Origin: Aplectana chamaeleonis
Lineage: Eukaryota; Nematoda; Chromadorea; Rhabditida; Cosmocercidae
DNA length: 64,000 nt
Direction: 5' to 3'
Assembly: GCA_029168955.1 (NCBI GenBank)
Contig: JAPDOI010001346.1
Coordinates: 62,001 to 126,000 of the forward strand
Shown: positions 22,654 through 35,029 of the stretch, piece after piece
Layout: each line of letters starts with the position of its first letter
How positions within the stretch are numbered: position 1 is the first letter of the stretch
Notes under the pieces: generated by a model
The model's input: only the letters and a program-made list of their open reading frames with translations
Told to the model about the DNA's origin: nothing
Database searches by the model: none
Made by a program: the position numbers and the translations under genes

Positions 22654-25600
22654 TTATTTGTAATTTGCATCTTGTTCTTGTGCAGCATGGATCATATATC
22701 TAACTGCAAACGCAAGAACCACGACGCCTGCAATCACAATTAGATTCGACACTAGCGACGAAAGGCCCGACGTCGGTTCGGCAGCACTAAAAATGTTCAG
22801 CATATAGAAATCATAAGGAGGAAATTATATAGCCTAACCAAAGAAAACAATGCCACAATCGCGAATAAAGCGCTGAAAGGAATAAAAATCCACCCTGAAG
22901 ATGCAGCTTAACCAGGGTTGAGCAGGGTTACGACTCGGCGCAACCAGGGATCGTTAAAATTTTGGAAAATTCTTGGTAAAAAAGGAAATTTTGGGAGGGC
23001 TCGTAGAATTTTTGGAAAGAAGGGGGAATTCTCTACAAACCACTTGGTAAGCCGAATTTGAGTGGTTATAGTCTTTTATTTACACAAATTTGGAAAATTT
23101 CCAGATTCAAACTCAAAAAACGCTAAATCAATTTTTTCGTCTTCGGAGGGGGATCGTAAGGAAATTCTCTCGTTTTTTTTTCAAATTTTGGTCAACAGGG
23201 GTCGGGGGTCGTAGCTACTACGAAATTCGGCGCTACGCCCTGCTCAACCCTGAGCCCAACATCAAATGCATATTTTCCACGAAATGATCCGCATGCTATA
23301 CTAAACAACCTTGTCAAGAACGGGTTCTCAATAGCCCAAAATAGTCGAAACAACACGAGAAACCAAACACTCCATCCCGCAAAAGCCCACAAGAGTGCGA
23401 AGAACCAAAAAGGGAACCACAAGCTCCACCAACGAACGCTGGGAATTCCAAAACACTCGTTCACAGGAGGAAATCGTGTTTTTGGTGACGAAGCGCGTGA
23501 TCCATCCCCGGTTCGGGGTGAATTCTCGTGATATCTTCGCCGTCTACCAGCTTAAGCACCTGTGCCGCTTAGCTTAATCGCAATTGACATGTATGTCTTG
23601 GCAGTTTTGTGAGCATATCAATGGTTGAAAATACTACAATGGGCCGTTTCTATACTATGTCTTTACCCGCAGCTCAGGGAGCGGAAAACTGTGTAGGGGT
23701 ATGTGAATCTGCGATAATGCAACGAGAAATAGCTACACTGCGCCGCATACAAACTCGTTCTGCAAACGCTAAATCACACAACCGCGCACAACTTTCATTC
23801 ACTGAGCTGCCCTATGGAAAAACGTACAACCCATGGCATAGAAAAAAAATGGTGATGTTATTGCGTATTTTCACTTAGCATACTGTGGTCATGACTGGCT
23901 CGACTCCAAGTTTGCGGACGTTTCGCCATAATCGACTTTGAATTTTTCTCGTATCTTTACGAAAAAAGCCCTGAAAATCTTGAAGTCCTTACGCGCAGGA
24001 ATAACCAGAAAAAAAATTAAAGAAACAGCAAAAACATTACCTTGTAAAAATCCATCAGCAGTTCCCTCATCGATTGATGGCGAACTTAGAAACTACCCAG
24101 CCATGGCTACAGTATGCTTAGTGGAAATATACAACCGCACCACTACCTTTTCCGTTGCTGTGGACTGTATATGAAAATGCACTTCAAGAGAAGTTATATC
24201 CGCGTTTGGTAGAGTTGACACGGTGCAAACCTACTTGGGGGGTGGACACCCAAGATTCGTTCATGAGAATCAAAATTTCTTCTATATCAGATATCTGATA
24301 AAGTTATCAGCCATCGTTTTCGAGACGATTTCGGATTAGACGACCCAGCCACCATCGTTGGATCTTTGTAGTTTTTCATTCACATTCTTTGCATAAATTT
24401 TGCAAGGGGCTTCACTCTACAGCTTATTCAGAAACGAAAACACGACGACGTGAGCCTGCAGCTGCACGAGAGAACCTTTCTTTTTCACCGGAGTGGGCCG
24501 TCTAGCCCAAAAGAGTACCTCGTTCTCCCACGAAGTCGACAGAATTACTTCGATTTTTGATATCAGCATAATTCCTTCTTCACTTGATCTATGAGTGGCC
24601 CCCCCAACTAGATTTGCACCGGCTGATACTAAGGCCCCCATCATAGTTGGAGTGGGACACGCAAAACAAGGACAAAAGTCCGCAGTCCCTCCTAGGTCTT
24701 CTGTAGTCCTACCTAGTTCCCCGGGGTCAAAAACCAAATTAAGCAAGCGGAAAGAAAACAAAAAATTGTCCTCTGATAGTCCCCCTGGTCTCCCGCAGCC
24801 CCTCCCTGTCTCACCCCGGTAGACATTGGATGAATAGTACCATCAACAACATTGCGGCATCCCTACGAGCGCGGCCTGAACAGACGCAAGGACGACCTAG
24901 GAGGGACTACGAGAGACCATGCAGGGACTACGTCGGACTATCGTCCAACCATGACGAGGCCTAAGGATGAACGGAATGCAAAAAAAAACTTGGAAATCGA
25001 GTTTCGTCCCTTAACTCTTCTCTTTGGTTTCAAAGATTGAGAACGGAATGCCCAAAATGAGGGGAAGTGCTGTTTTAAAAACGCGGAATGCACAAAAACT
25101 ATAAAATTGTGGAGTAACTCACCTTCTTAATCGTTCTTCTTCTTCCCTAAGAGTAGTCTCTTCTGCCGTAGACTCACTAATATCTTTCTTTATTTCTTCA
25201 ACAACATCGGGAAACAGGTCACAAAACACTCGGTCCTAAATCGCAACATCAAATAAAAACCATCATCATAGGATAAGAATTCGGAGTTGATGCTTACCTT
25301 TAAATTGAACGCTTTACTGCGACGAGCCAGTATTTTCTTCTCTGCATCTGAGGACGTGATACTACCCAATGTGGGTGCAGTGTCATTCATAAAAGACAAG
25401 AGACCAATAATGATAGTGGACACCTGAAATAAGCCGTAAAATGGAAAACTTGGACATAAGACTAGGATTAAGCCACTCGTACCGTCCATGCTGGATTCCA
25501 TGTATCCGGATGAAAATCGGAAATGGACAAGCACAATCTGGTGTTCACTTGAAACCGTCCACTTGGCGTTATCATATAAATCGATGGTGGTTTAAACGGG

Positions 25601-28600
25601 AAGTCACTCGGAAACACTAATTTTCCGTGATACACTCCTCCTGAAAACTTTTCCATTAAAATTCCCGACAAGAGACGAACAGGGAGTTGTATGAAACATA
25701 AAATTAGGTTGATGCATAATTATGGAAAGTTTTCATTACAGCGTTTTTCTTTAAAAAAAATTGGCGTTTCGTCTTCAATATTTATATAAATAATCCTCAA
25801 TATTTAGCTGGAAAATGCGTCTCGAAGATCACACCCATACATATTCGCCATATTATGTTATACCACTACGAGAAAGATAGACCGCAGCCCAGTCATTTCG
25901 CGATCTCAACGAACTTTTTGGCGGAGGAGCAAATACTGACAGGACAGTACAGAAGTGGTTTATTCGCCTTAAAGGCAAGGTCCGGCCAAATTTTGACACT
26001 ACCGAAATTCGGGTTAGATAGATTGGGCTGGCCTAGATGAACATCGTCTGAACGTTTATTTATTTATTTATTGATTACGCTACATAAGGTAGACGTTATA
26101 GAAAAAATCGTTCATTCGTATATCAAGCAAATTTAAAGAGAAGATACAGTGACTAACTTATATACACACAAAGCATAAATGTAAGGAACAGATGTCATAT
26201 GAGAAGAGTACATTTTCTCAGAAACTTAGCAGCTCCCCTCTCGAAAGTCGCTTGAAAGACCGGAAGCAGGGGGGAATGAAGGGAATATTGGAGCTCAACG
26301 AAATAAAAACGGAGCCAGCTCTGCACGTAAAACCATGCAGACTGTGCCCAGTCCTTGGTGTGTCGTACAAGATTTTCTCTGAATTACCCCTGGTCCTAGA
26401 AGCCTGAAGTCTGAAAAATTTCGTTACATCAGTTTCAACAACTCCGCTGAGAATTTTAAAAACCATACAAACGTCATTTCCCTTTCGTCTTGATTCTAAA
26501 GTGTGCAGACTACAGTCCTGATTTCTCGAAAACGAGTCAGGGATACTATCGTATCGGAATCCTACCATTCTTAAAAATATTTTTCTCGTAAAATTTCTTT
26601 GCACCTTCTCTAGTAAGTTTTTTTAAGATGTGGGCAAAAAAAAGGAGTCCCGCATTCCATAAGAGGGCGTACATATGTCGTATACGCTTTTGTGAGAACT
26701 TTTCGGTCACAAACAGACAATGCCTTAAAAATGTGGAATGTTTGTAACGACGCCTTCTTGACCAGAGCCTTGTAATGAAGAGAAAAGTTTAAGTTGCAAT
26801 CATACTGGAAACCCAAGTCCCAGACATGAGACACTGAAACCAGAGTGTGGTCTTCGAGCAAATAATTATGAGGAAGAGTAGATAGCCCTAGCCTCTATAG
26901 CTTCACAAAGTCTGAATCCTTACCTCTAGAGAAAACAGCCTTTAAATCAGGGATTACGGTATTCACAGCGTAATAAGCATTGCCAGAACGACCGACATTT
27001 ACACTGCAGTTCTGAAGAATACGTGGACGATAGCTAAAACCTAGACGGTGGACACACTTTCCTGACTTTTCTGACACAGCGGTTGACGGAAGTGGCTGGA
27101 ATAACTCGAAAAATACCGGGCTTTACGCAGTTTTCGCATGCTCCTTGACACCACCTGTAGCATGCGCACCGATTCAGCGGAAAATCTCAAAATCGAAGTG
27201 CTGCCCGGACTCTGCCATTAAATCAGACGACACTAGTTTGGAGGATAAAGTAGGAAGAGGTGGGCCATCGGATTTGGATGATCAAGCACTTCTGACAGCC
27301 ATGGAGAAGGACGGAAGCCTAATATTGCGAATGTTGGCTGAAGACTTTGATGTCATTAAATCAAAACCGTTCGACGCCAGAAGAAGCTTGGAAAGATATG
27401 GCTGCCGAGATGTCGTACGTTCGTGCCGTGGCCGTGTGGAGGAAACAACATCAACTCCGTGCAAACCGACATCAACCCCTCCATGAAGAGGGTTTTTGCT
27501 ATGGGAGAGATGCTGGCTGGCCTCAGCTCTCCTAAGGATTCTCCTACAAAGGGCCGGCGTGGAGAGGAATCCAGGATCCGCTCAGAAGTACCCATGCGCC
27601 ACGTGCGGCAAGGATGTCACATGGAGTAAAACAAGCATCCAGTGCTTCGGATGCCAAAGATGGGTGCATCTCTCCTGTTTGGGTCTCAGTTCTGTGAGGC
27701 ATCATAACTATGCTTTCCGCTGTGTTTTGTGCTCTTTACCTACCCAACTCTGATTCCTCTACCTCCAGTCGCCCCCTTTCTATTGTACATATAAATCTCA
27801 ATGGCCTCCGTGCCAAACTATCTGAGCTCTCTCTCTCTCTTTGCTCGCCCTCACCATCCAGATGTTATCATGGTTCAGGAAACCAAACTCTCCCCCTCTG
27901 CTACCTCCTCTCACCCTAATATTCCCGGCTATACCGCAAACCACGCTACAAATTCGGCTCTCGGCGGAGAAGTTTCTACTTTTGTTCTATCCACTCTCCC
28001 TTCTCACCTTATTCCCAATGTTCCTAAGGACGGTACTCTTGAGTATATCCCCATACATCTCCCACTCAAAACTCCCCTATCTATTTTCAACATTTACATC
28101 CCACTACTACATCATGCCCCCATCCTATAATCCTATCCCTCTTGTAAAGCAGCTCAATGACTGCACCCTATCACCCTCAGTCATCTTTGCGGGCGACTTC
28201 AATGCTCACACCTTTTGCTCTTCGCTCAAGTCTGATGCTAGAGGAGAAGACGTCGAAGAATGGGCGGAGAAGTGCGACCTGGGTATCTTAAACGATGATC
28301 AGCCCACTCGCCTCCCTGCCAACGGCCGATCTTCCAGCCCAGACATTTCGATCGTTTCTTCTAACCTTTCTAGTGCTTGCTCATGGTCCACTTCTACAAC
28401 TCTGTCTAGTGACCAAATCCCCATTTTCGTCCATACTGACCTCTCCAACTCTCTTGCGCCTTACACTGATATTCGCCAACGTTCATACCTTAATTTAGGC
28501 CTTGCAGACTGGGGTCTGTTCAGAGAGGTTGCGCTTCGCCAGGCAGCTGAATATCCATGGAACGGCGACGTGCACCAGAAAGAGCGTCACGTATTTGACG

Positions 28601-30386
28601 CTATCCGGAAGACTATGAAAGCGGCCATACCAGAAGGACGTGTAAAGACCTTTTACCCTAACGTCACTAGGGAGATATTACAGAAAATCCGGACACGAGA
28701 TGAAAAGAGATCTGCCAACCACCTGGACCCTGAGCTCACTCAACTTGACGATGAGATTAGAAAGGACCTGGACAGACATAAGAAAGAGGAGTGGCAGAAG
28801 TTCACTGAAAAACTGAACTTCATGACAGACGGCGCTGCGACTAGGAAAATTCTGAGAAAGCTCTCTAGGAAAGCCACACCTGCCACTGTCTCCACGATCG
28901 AGTTCGAAAATAATGTATTCAAGTCAGGAAAGGATGCTGCTAACGCCCTGGGCAAGAGCTTCTTCATAACAACTGCCAAGCGAAGCCCGCAAAACAGAGT
29001 GACAGTAAGGGAGCTGTGCCGCCTTCCGCTAATGAGCACGGCCGAGGCCTTCACCCCTGCGCAGGTGGAGAAGATATTTGAAGGAAATGCGCAAATCTAA
29101 AGCTATCGGACCTGACGGAATCTGTCCCGCAGTCGTAAAGAAGCTTCCAAGTGAATCTCCTGCTGCTTACCGACTTAATTAATACCTCATTTCAAACATG
29201 CACATTGCCACAAGACTGGAAGACAGCGAATGTCGTCCCACTGCCTAAGCCCGGAAAACCGCAGTCGTCAGCGAAAGGATATAAGCCCATAAGCCTTTTG
29301 TCGCCATTGGCCAAGGTTGTGAAAAGCTAATTGTCAATGATTTAGCTCAGCACAACGAAAAGCAGCAACACCAGCATGGTTTCAGAAAGCTGCATTGAAC
29401 CACGACGGCACTGCTGGAAATCGCTGGCTATGCCATCTACGTTTTCAATGAGAGGAAACCACTCAGAACCGTCGCTGTAGCTCTGGATTTGACAAAATCA
29501 TTCGACAGCGTCAACTTGGGCATGTTATCGGAAACCTTGTTGAAGTCTTCTATCCCTCCATGGCAGAAGCGCTGGATAACTGCATTCACTAAGGGCCGTC
29601 GAGCAAAAGTTATGTTCCAAAGTCATGTTTCAAGCAGTATTCCCATGGCTGCTGGTGTCCCGCACGGCGGAGTCTTATCACCAGCTCTGTTTAATCTGTA
29701 CCTAGAGGACATTCCGGCTCCTCCCCAGGACATAAAAGTTGTCGCCTATGCTGACGATATGACTATCATGTGCCAGAACCGCGACATTCAAGCCGCCGCG
29801 AGCAAGAACAACGATTACCTGATTGGTTTAAGCAGCTACTTCGACAACAAAATGCTCAGGGTCTCAGCCGCCAAATCCTCAGTATCAGTCTTCACAACTG
29901 ACCCCAAAGAGCACAATGCCCATCCTGAAGCCAACTGGGGTGGAGATCGCCTTCCTGTTGCTCGATTCGTCAAACTGCTCGGCCTTACACTTGATCCATT
30001 GCTGAGGTTTCACAAGAATACCGAGCAGAAGCAGACCGCTGTCAAGCCAAGCTCAATGTGCTAAGGGCAATAGGGGGTACATCATGGGGCTGCAGCAAGG
30101 AAACTATTCTGACCACATATAAGGCTACATTGGAGCCCGCCCTAGAGTATGCGGCACCCGTTTGGCAGCACTTAGTGTCGGATACATCCTGGAGCAAAAT
30201 GCAGCGTGTGTAAAACACTGCTCTTCGGATCGCCACTGGGTGTGCCAGGAGTTCGTCCATTGAAAATCTTCACGCCGAGACCCGGGTACTACCAGTGAAG
30301 GAGCATTGTCAGCCCCAGGCCCAGCAGCTGCACATCAACATCATCAAACAACCCAACCACCCATCTTGGAGAGTACTTGAGGCTGT

Positions 30387-30440
<54 letters not shown>

Positions 30441-32421
30441 CGTCAGAAAACCCTTCGCCGATGCTCCAAATGAAGTCAATCTGCAAAGATGGCACGATTC
30501 ACATCAAGAACGCCTCCATCTGTTGCGCGAGGAGCACACCCAGTTCGTCCGAGGGTATCTGGAAAGAGCGGCTATCAATCCCATTTTGGGCACTGTGCCG
30601 CCTCGAGTCTCTGAGTCTGAGTATCAGCTGTGTAGACGTGCCAGATGCACTCTTGCATCGTTGCGCTGCCAGCACTCAACGTTCCTGAGTCCTATGCGAA
30701 CAGGATCGACAGCAGCACTCCCAACCAGGGATGAGCGGAAATTTTTTTCTGAACTTCGGAAATCGGAAATCGGAAGGACCTTCACAATTTCGGAAATCGG
30801 AATTCGGAAATCGGAACGCCAAAAACCATCGGAAATCGGAATGCGGAAATCGGAAATACATTCAGTGAAGTTCTTAACGCCCCCCCCCTGGTGACTGCGC
30901 GTACCGAAAACTTGAACTCATCCTTCTTTACTGAAAGTTTTCATGCAAACACAATCAACTCTGGCTTTGTGAAAAGCGAAAACGGACCTCGAATCCGAAT
31001 TCAGCGCCTAAAAATAACCCTCTGAGGGATTTGGCCAAGGAGAGCGTAAAAATTTTTATCTCGTGAATATTTCCGATTTCTTCCGCATTTTCAGGCTTTT
31101 TTTCGGAAATCGGAATTCGGAAATCGGAAGGCCAAAACCCATCGGAAATCGGAATTCGGAAATCGGAAACCGGAATTCCGCTCATCCCTGCTCCCAACGC
31201 TTGTCCGGGCTGTGGTGGTACCGGCCACAATACTCTACACTTATCCAACTGTCCAAAAAAAAACACAACATTAACTCCCATGGATCTTTGGACGAATCCG
31301 ACGCTGGTCGCCCAGTTTCTGGGCCTATAGCAATACTCTCTCTGCAAAGAAGAAGAAGGAAAGGTATGGAAATTGGCTGGATGGGTGCCCCATGAGCTCT
31401 CCGACAGACTTAACTGAACACTTTCGAATTTTCACCGATTTACTGCAGCGAAACGAACAAACACCATTTTTGAACAATCTTGTCACTGTGGATGAGTCAA
31501 GGCTTCTCTTCAAGATGTTAAAAGAAAAAAGATCTGCGTTTCGCCAGGTATTTCCCGAAAGGAATACCGAAAGACGTGCACTGCAAGAAGGCTATGTGGT
31601 GTGCGTTGTGGGACAGAGGCGAAATCATCCATTAGGAAATCATTTCAAATGGCATTTGTTTTTGGTTTAACGACACAGATGAAAGACAACAATGGAGAAT
31701 TCCTGACATAAATGGCAAACGGCAATTCAACATCAACAGCGACGTCTATCTGGCTCAGTTTGATCGCCTTAACGCTGCCAACGAGGCGAAAAGACCGCGC
31801 AAAAAAACCACATCGTGTTCCATCACGATAACACCGTCCGCATGTTGAGCGCCGTGTAATCGAATCCATCGCCAATAAGGGATGGAATCTGCTCCCACAT
31901 CCGTCAGACTCACTGACAGAAGCACCAACGGACTATCATGTCAATCGCTCTTTGAAAAACTGGCAAACAAACAAAGTCTACGACGAGTTGGATGGCTTGG
32001 TGGCTAATGTCAAAGCAGGGATTGCCTCCAAGAATTGTGACTTCTCCGCACGTGGATTCGACCGACTGGCAAGCAAATGGGAAGAAGATCTTGAAGTGGA
32101 TGGTGACTGTGCTCTCGAATGATCATTTAAACATGTTTTGATTAAAAATTGTTATGGTTTTAATTGAACAAAAATATTTTTCAAGAAAAACTTTCCATAA
32201 TTATCAATCAACCCAATACAAAGGATCAGAATAAAAAATAGAAAAAAGTACAGTGAAAGATTACCTTCATATGGAGTACTCGGCGCACCGAAGATGATGT
32301 AGTGCCACTCGAGGATGTTTTCCTGTAATGGTGCGGCGCGCACGTGTGGCACCGGTTCTTTCAACAGCCTAGCATAGTCCTTCTTTAATCTGGCTGTAGC
32401 CGTAACCGATGCCACCACCAT
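22654..32421 (-). CDS. ube2j2: UBE2J2-type ubiquitin-conjugating enzyme E2, tail-anchored
   Basis: Five exons on the minus strand join without frame conflict: 32265-32421, 25483-25640, 25298-25423, 25123-25235 and 22654-22786 (stop TAA). Introns are GT-AG. The product is 228 residues, against 259 in human UBE2J2. The UBC fold begins [30 protein letters not shown] leads into the core; the noncanonical TPSGRF motif replaces HPN as in this family; catalytic Cys89 lies in [20 protein letters not shown]. Exon 5 encodes a C-terminal membrane anchor (about residues 196-217, [18 protein letters not shown]). The known family role is ubiquitin transfer at the cytosolic face of the ER in ER-associated degradation. 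An acceptor-like CTTCCAG lies 8 nt upstream of the ATG and could be a spliced-leader site. Intron 1 (6.6 kb) is filled by nested transposons. Confidence 0.95.
22913..23252. mobile_element. hAT-type MITE in UBE2J2 intron 4
   Basis: The ends are CAGGGTTGAGCAGGGT and the complement CCCTGCTCAACCCTG. The flanking 8-mers AGCTTAAC (22905-22912) and AGCCCAAC (23253-23260) match at 6 of 8 positions. CAGGG-type termini and an 8-bp duplication are hAT hallmarks. It is non-coding. The frame at 23192-23464, which overlaps the right end, looks membrane-like but has no exon support. Confidence 0.8.
23253..25122. other. Intron 4 remainder of UBE2J2
   Basis: No further UBE2J2 exon is needed: exon 4 ends with AG and exon 5 begins with T, forming one serine codon. 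A short inverted pair near 24695 and 24893 (CCTCCTAGGTC against GACCTAGGAGG) suggests one more degraded inverted-repeat element. Confidence 0.55.
26051..27200 (-). mobile_element. 5'-truncated CR1-like LINE inside mariner
   Basis: The 3' end is marked by TTTATTTATTTATTTATTGA (26058 onward), an (AAATA)-type tail on the minus strand. Upstream on that strand are RT thumb/C-terminal sequences: [36 protein letters not shown] (26610-26861) and [18 protein letters not shown] plus [19 protein letters not shown] (26218-26604). The clade differs from LINEs A-E. The 5' boundary is approximate. Confidence 0.8.
27401..31357 (+). mobile_element. LINE A: PHD finger, endonuclease, RT retrotransposon
   Basis: Bounded by an 11-bp target duplication, GGAAAGATATG (27390-27400) and GGAAAGGTATG (31358-31368), and ending in an AAGAAG tail. 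In order: a C4HC3 PHD-like finger (about 27597-27740, [10 protein letters not shown] and [12 protein letters not shown]); an apurinic-type endonuclease ([17 protein letters not shown], and SSDQIPIF where the usual catalytic His is Gln); and an RT (YADD at about 29750). Stops and frameshifts occur at about 28120, 29100, 29400 and 30062. A (GA)n run lies at about 30390-30438. A hAT-type MITE sits at 30726-31190. I assign it to the Jockey/I superfamily. Confidence 0.93.
30726..31190. mobile_element. hAT-type MITE inside LINE A
   Basis: The ends are CAGGGATGAGCGGAA and TTCCGCTCATCCCTG. A perfect 8-bp target duplication, CTCCCAAC, lies at 30718-30725 and 31191-31198. Subterminal regions are tandem TCGGAAATCGGAATTCGG. 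LINE sequence resumes exactly after the duplication. Confidence 0.95.
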
Positions 32422-33240
32422 TACCGTATCTGGAAGCAGACTATTTCAAGCCATTTTCACTGAACCTAGTTTACAACAAGTCTGCCTAACCATTAGAATT
32501 TTGAACCCCGAGCTGTGACATCACCGCAATCCGGCAGGACCGAGTTCTTCAGCCGCCACCAGTTGCATCTCTATACCAGACCGACCACCTCATGGTATCT
32601 GACGAAAACTGCTTAGCCTTTTATGCCCTTGTGGCGATGGGGGCCGCTTGAAATTTCTCGTCCGATAATCTGAGAAAGCGCCCATGGCCAGCAAAGAAGC
32701 GACAACCAATGCTGATATGCGTGCGGCTGGAAGCACAGTCCAACCTCATGAGCGTTTTTCTGCTTATCCTAAAAAACGTCCCACGCTGATTCCAGTGATT
32801 TCTCTGGAATCGTACACGACCCCCCAGAAACGGAGTTATGGCCCCTCAAAGATTAGATTGCGGAAACATGGTGGACGAGTTTTCCGAGGATGTAACCTCC
32901 GTCATTCGCAACCGATGTATGCGAGCCGACCTGAATAAAGAGAGGCTGAAAATGAAGCAAAGAACGGGGCTATTGCTTGGAAACCATCATTCATCGCGCC
33001 ACTGTTGAGCTCGAAAGATCGTAGAAGGGGTGTGCCAAGGTAACTTCCTGATGTGGGCGCCCCAGGGTGGCCTCCTCCTATATCTAGCTTATTCGGAGGA
33101 ATTGAGAACTCGCAGTTGGCAGATCTGCGCGTGATGAACGGATGACCCTTTGCCAACCTTTGATGGGCTGTAAAGGCGCCACGGATCCTGCGACAAGAGG
33201 TATAGTTACGTCTGTGAATTGCTTCCTCGAGGGAGAACAA
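32422..33240. other. Upstream region of UBE2J2; degraded MITE
   Basis: The upstream side of UBE2J2. At about 32730-32935 it carries AGCACAGTCCAACCTCATGA and CGGAGTTATGGCCCC, shared with the TTAA element at 36868, so it is probably a partial copy of family T2. No gene is seen. Confidence 0.5.
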
Positions 33241-33432
33241 TTAAATCTCTCGCGGCTGGCGAGAGCGGTTCAAATCTCACCGTCGGCTGGCGGTATGTTT
33301 AGGTGATCAGCTGCGCTCTTGCCTCAGCGTGAAACGATTAGCGGGCCGGCGCTCGCGACCGCCGTAGCCAACCGAGGGTAAGATTTGAATGTTTTCTTTT
33401 TCTTTAGGGAACAGGCCACGAACGTATCTATA
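33241..33432. mobile_element. Palindromic MITE, family Q, copy 1
   Basis: Arms carry AAATCTCTCGCGGCTGGCG and, inverted, GAGGGTAAGATTTGAATGTT, with an outer right end GGGAACAGGCCACGAACGTA. It is related to the better-preserved copy at 36108. Confidence 0.65.
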
Positions 33433-33805
33433 CTTAAATATGATAGAGAATCGTCGCTCACCTGCCGTTCTCTCTAATCACGTCCGCCGCGAAACTTCTG
33501 GAACCTACCCTGCCTTCAAACCTATGTGGACCTTCGTTGAGTGATCTACTGACCATCAACAGCAGATGAAGCTTGCGAACCCTGTTCGAAATGGGAAACA
33601 GGATCGTACCCCTCCGACCTTGATGATCCTTACCAAGCTTAACTAGAAACGAGCGACACAGGCAGCAGGAGTCTCCGGCATATTAGCAGTATGTCAGCCC
33701 TCCACGACACGTCACTGCGGCGGACGCGCGGCAAATGTTCCTACGACTGCCAATCGCGTTGCTCTGATGTCGGTCCCGCTGCGATTCAAGCTAAATGTGA
33801 TGACT
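33433..33805. other. No gene seen
   Basis: No domain-bearing frame or repeat end was recognised. Confidence 0.5.
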
Positions 33806-34924
33806 GTCGCCCATGACAGCGACAAAATGTATCATCGACTCTACTCAGGTACTCAGGGCGACGGCCGGCGAACCTCTAAGCCGAAAACGACGGCCGGCGC
33901 CCCACATTCCGAGGGTGCCGGTCAGCGGCGAACCATGCTGCATGCGACGCACACGCAGCACGGATATTGGCTCGCCCGCGAACCACAAACCACGCCACGC
34001 CATCTTCAATTCGGCCGGTTGGAAAGACAATTGATAATGACCACGACTGATCTCGTCGTAACGTGGTTATCACGTGCACAGACGGTATAAAAGGCGGCTC
34101 ATCTCACTAGAGTTCAATCGGCATTCTACTGCCGGCCCTGGAAGGAGAATTCGAGTCACTCTCCGTAGGCAAGCATTTTTTGACCGTTGACGGGATAGGG
34201 GTATCCCCACGGCTGGGGGGGGGGGGGCGGCTTTCGCCGCGATCCGCGGGGAGAGTGGTTCCTCACCACAGACTGCGGCGGACACTCGAACGCTAACGTT
34301 GGACATGGAACGAAATTCTCATGTCGTAAAATAGTGTTTTGGTGTGTCGATTGCGTTCTACACTACTCATTCTACGACATCATGGAAAAAAATTTACAAC
34401 AATGTTCTTTTAATTTGCCTGTGCACACCGAAACTCAGCCTAAATTGGAAATACTTTGTCACTTTAATAACCTTATACGTATATTATCATGTAACTTGAG
34501 TTTTCTTCTAAAATAAAACAAGGAAATCTAGGAGTGAATCCCCTGAAATAGTTACGGCATGAGAATCTCATTCCATGTCCGACGTTAGCGTTTGAGTGCG
34601 GCGGACCGAGGCGGGGCGTTTCTCCGCTGTGGCCCCGGTGTGACATGCTTGAGGTAAATAATAATACAAATAGTTATCGCGGGCCATGTGGTAATGGTCG
34701 GCGGGCCGTCGACATGCGGCTGGCCGGCGAACCAAGCGCGGGCCATCAACCGAAAAGTACTGCGAGCCAGCTGAAAAAGGTCGGCGGGCCATCGACATGA
34801 AGCTGGCCGGCGAACCAAAAGCGGGCGGCCGGAGGACGGGGACCGCGGGCCACCTGGTAAAGGTTCGCGGGCCGTCACCCTGAGTACCTGAGATAGGGGT
34901 ATAGTAGATTTTTTCGCTGTCATG
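33806..34924. mobile_element. Composite inverted repeat with internal LTR-like block
   Basis: The outer arms, CATGACAGCGACAAAAT...CTCAGGTACTCAGGG at the left and CCCTGAGTACCTGAG...CGCTGTCATG at the right, are inverted copies. An inner pair (34301-34333 and 34547-34583) is built on GGACATGGAACGAAATTCTC and its complement. The left arm also holds the TATA block described at 34087. The arms differ in length (about 530 and 380 bp), so one has gained or lost DNA. Confidence 0.75.
34087..34290 (+). promoter_or_regulatory. TATA-bearing LTR-like segment, copy 2
   Basis: GTATAAAAGGCGGCTCAT at about 34086 is followed by TTCGAGTCACTCTCCG, ATTTTTTGACCGTTGACGGG and TCCCCACGG, then a run of 13 G. This is the same order and spacing as at 18344. 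It is a candidate LTR promoter; no coding region is attached. Confidence 0.45.
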
Positions 34925-35029
34925 AGCGACAGGTATATATGCAATCTAGCACAAATCGCGGCGGGACCCGCATCGGAGGAAGTTTTCGCGCGTTGTCGCA
35001 GCTTTATGTCACGGAGGGCTGACACTGCA

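Larger units (their letters stand above)
25707..32216 (+). mobile_element. Mariner in UBE2J2 intron 1, split by two LINEs
   Basis: The TIRs are GGTTGATGCATAATTATGG at 25707 and its near-complement at about 32216. Transposase pieces lie in order on the plus strand: first HTH at about 25840-26030 ([20 protein letters not shown]), second HTH at about 27230-27390 ([20 protein letters not shown]), then 31362-32120 with [20 protein letters not shown] (first Asp), HHDN (second Asp), [10 protein letters not shown] (third Asp) and the C-terminus. A CR1-like LINE separates pieces 1 and 2, and LINE A separates pieces 2 and 3. Several frameshifts are present. Confidence 0.88.

Noticed and set aside
23192..23464. 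Hydrophobic, Trp/Phe-rich minus-strand ORF resembling a membrane protein
   Set aside because: It overlaps the right end of a hAT-type MITE in intron 4 of UBE2J2 and has no splice or homology support. The UBE2J2 exons 4 and 5 join perfectly without it.
30362..30440. (GA)n run as a regulatory GAGA element
   Set aside because: It is a microsatellite expansion inside the LINE A coding region, in a dead transposon; nothing indicates regulation.
33250..33300. B-box-like GGTTCAAATCTC as a tRNA gene
   Set aside because: It lies in the arm of palindromic MITE family Q and no acceptor stem or D-arm can be formed.
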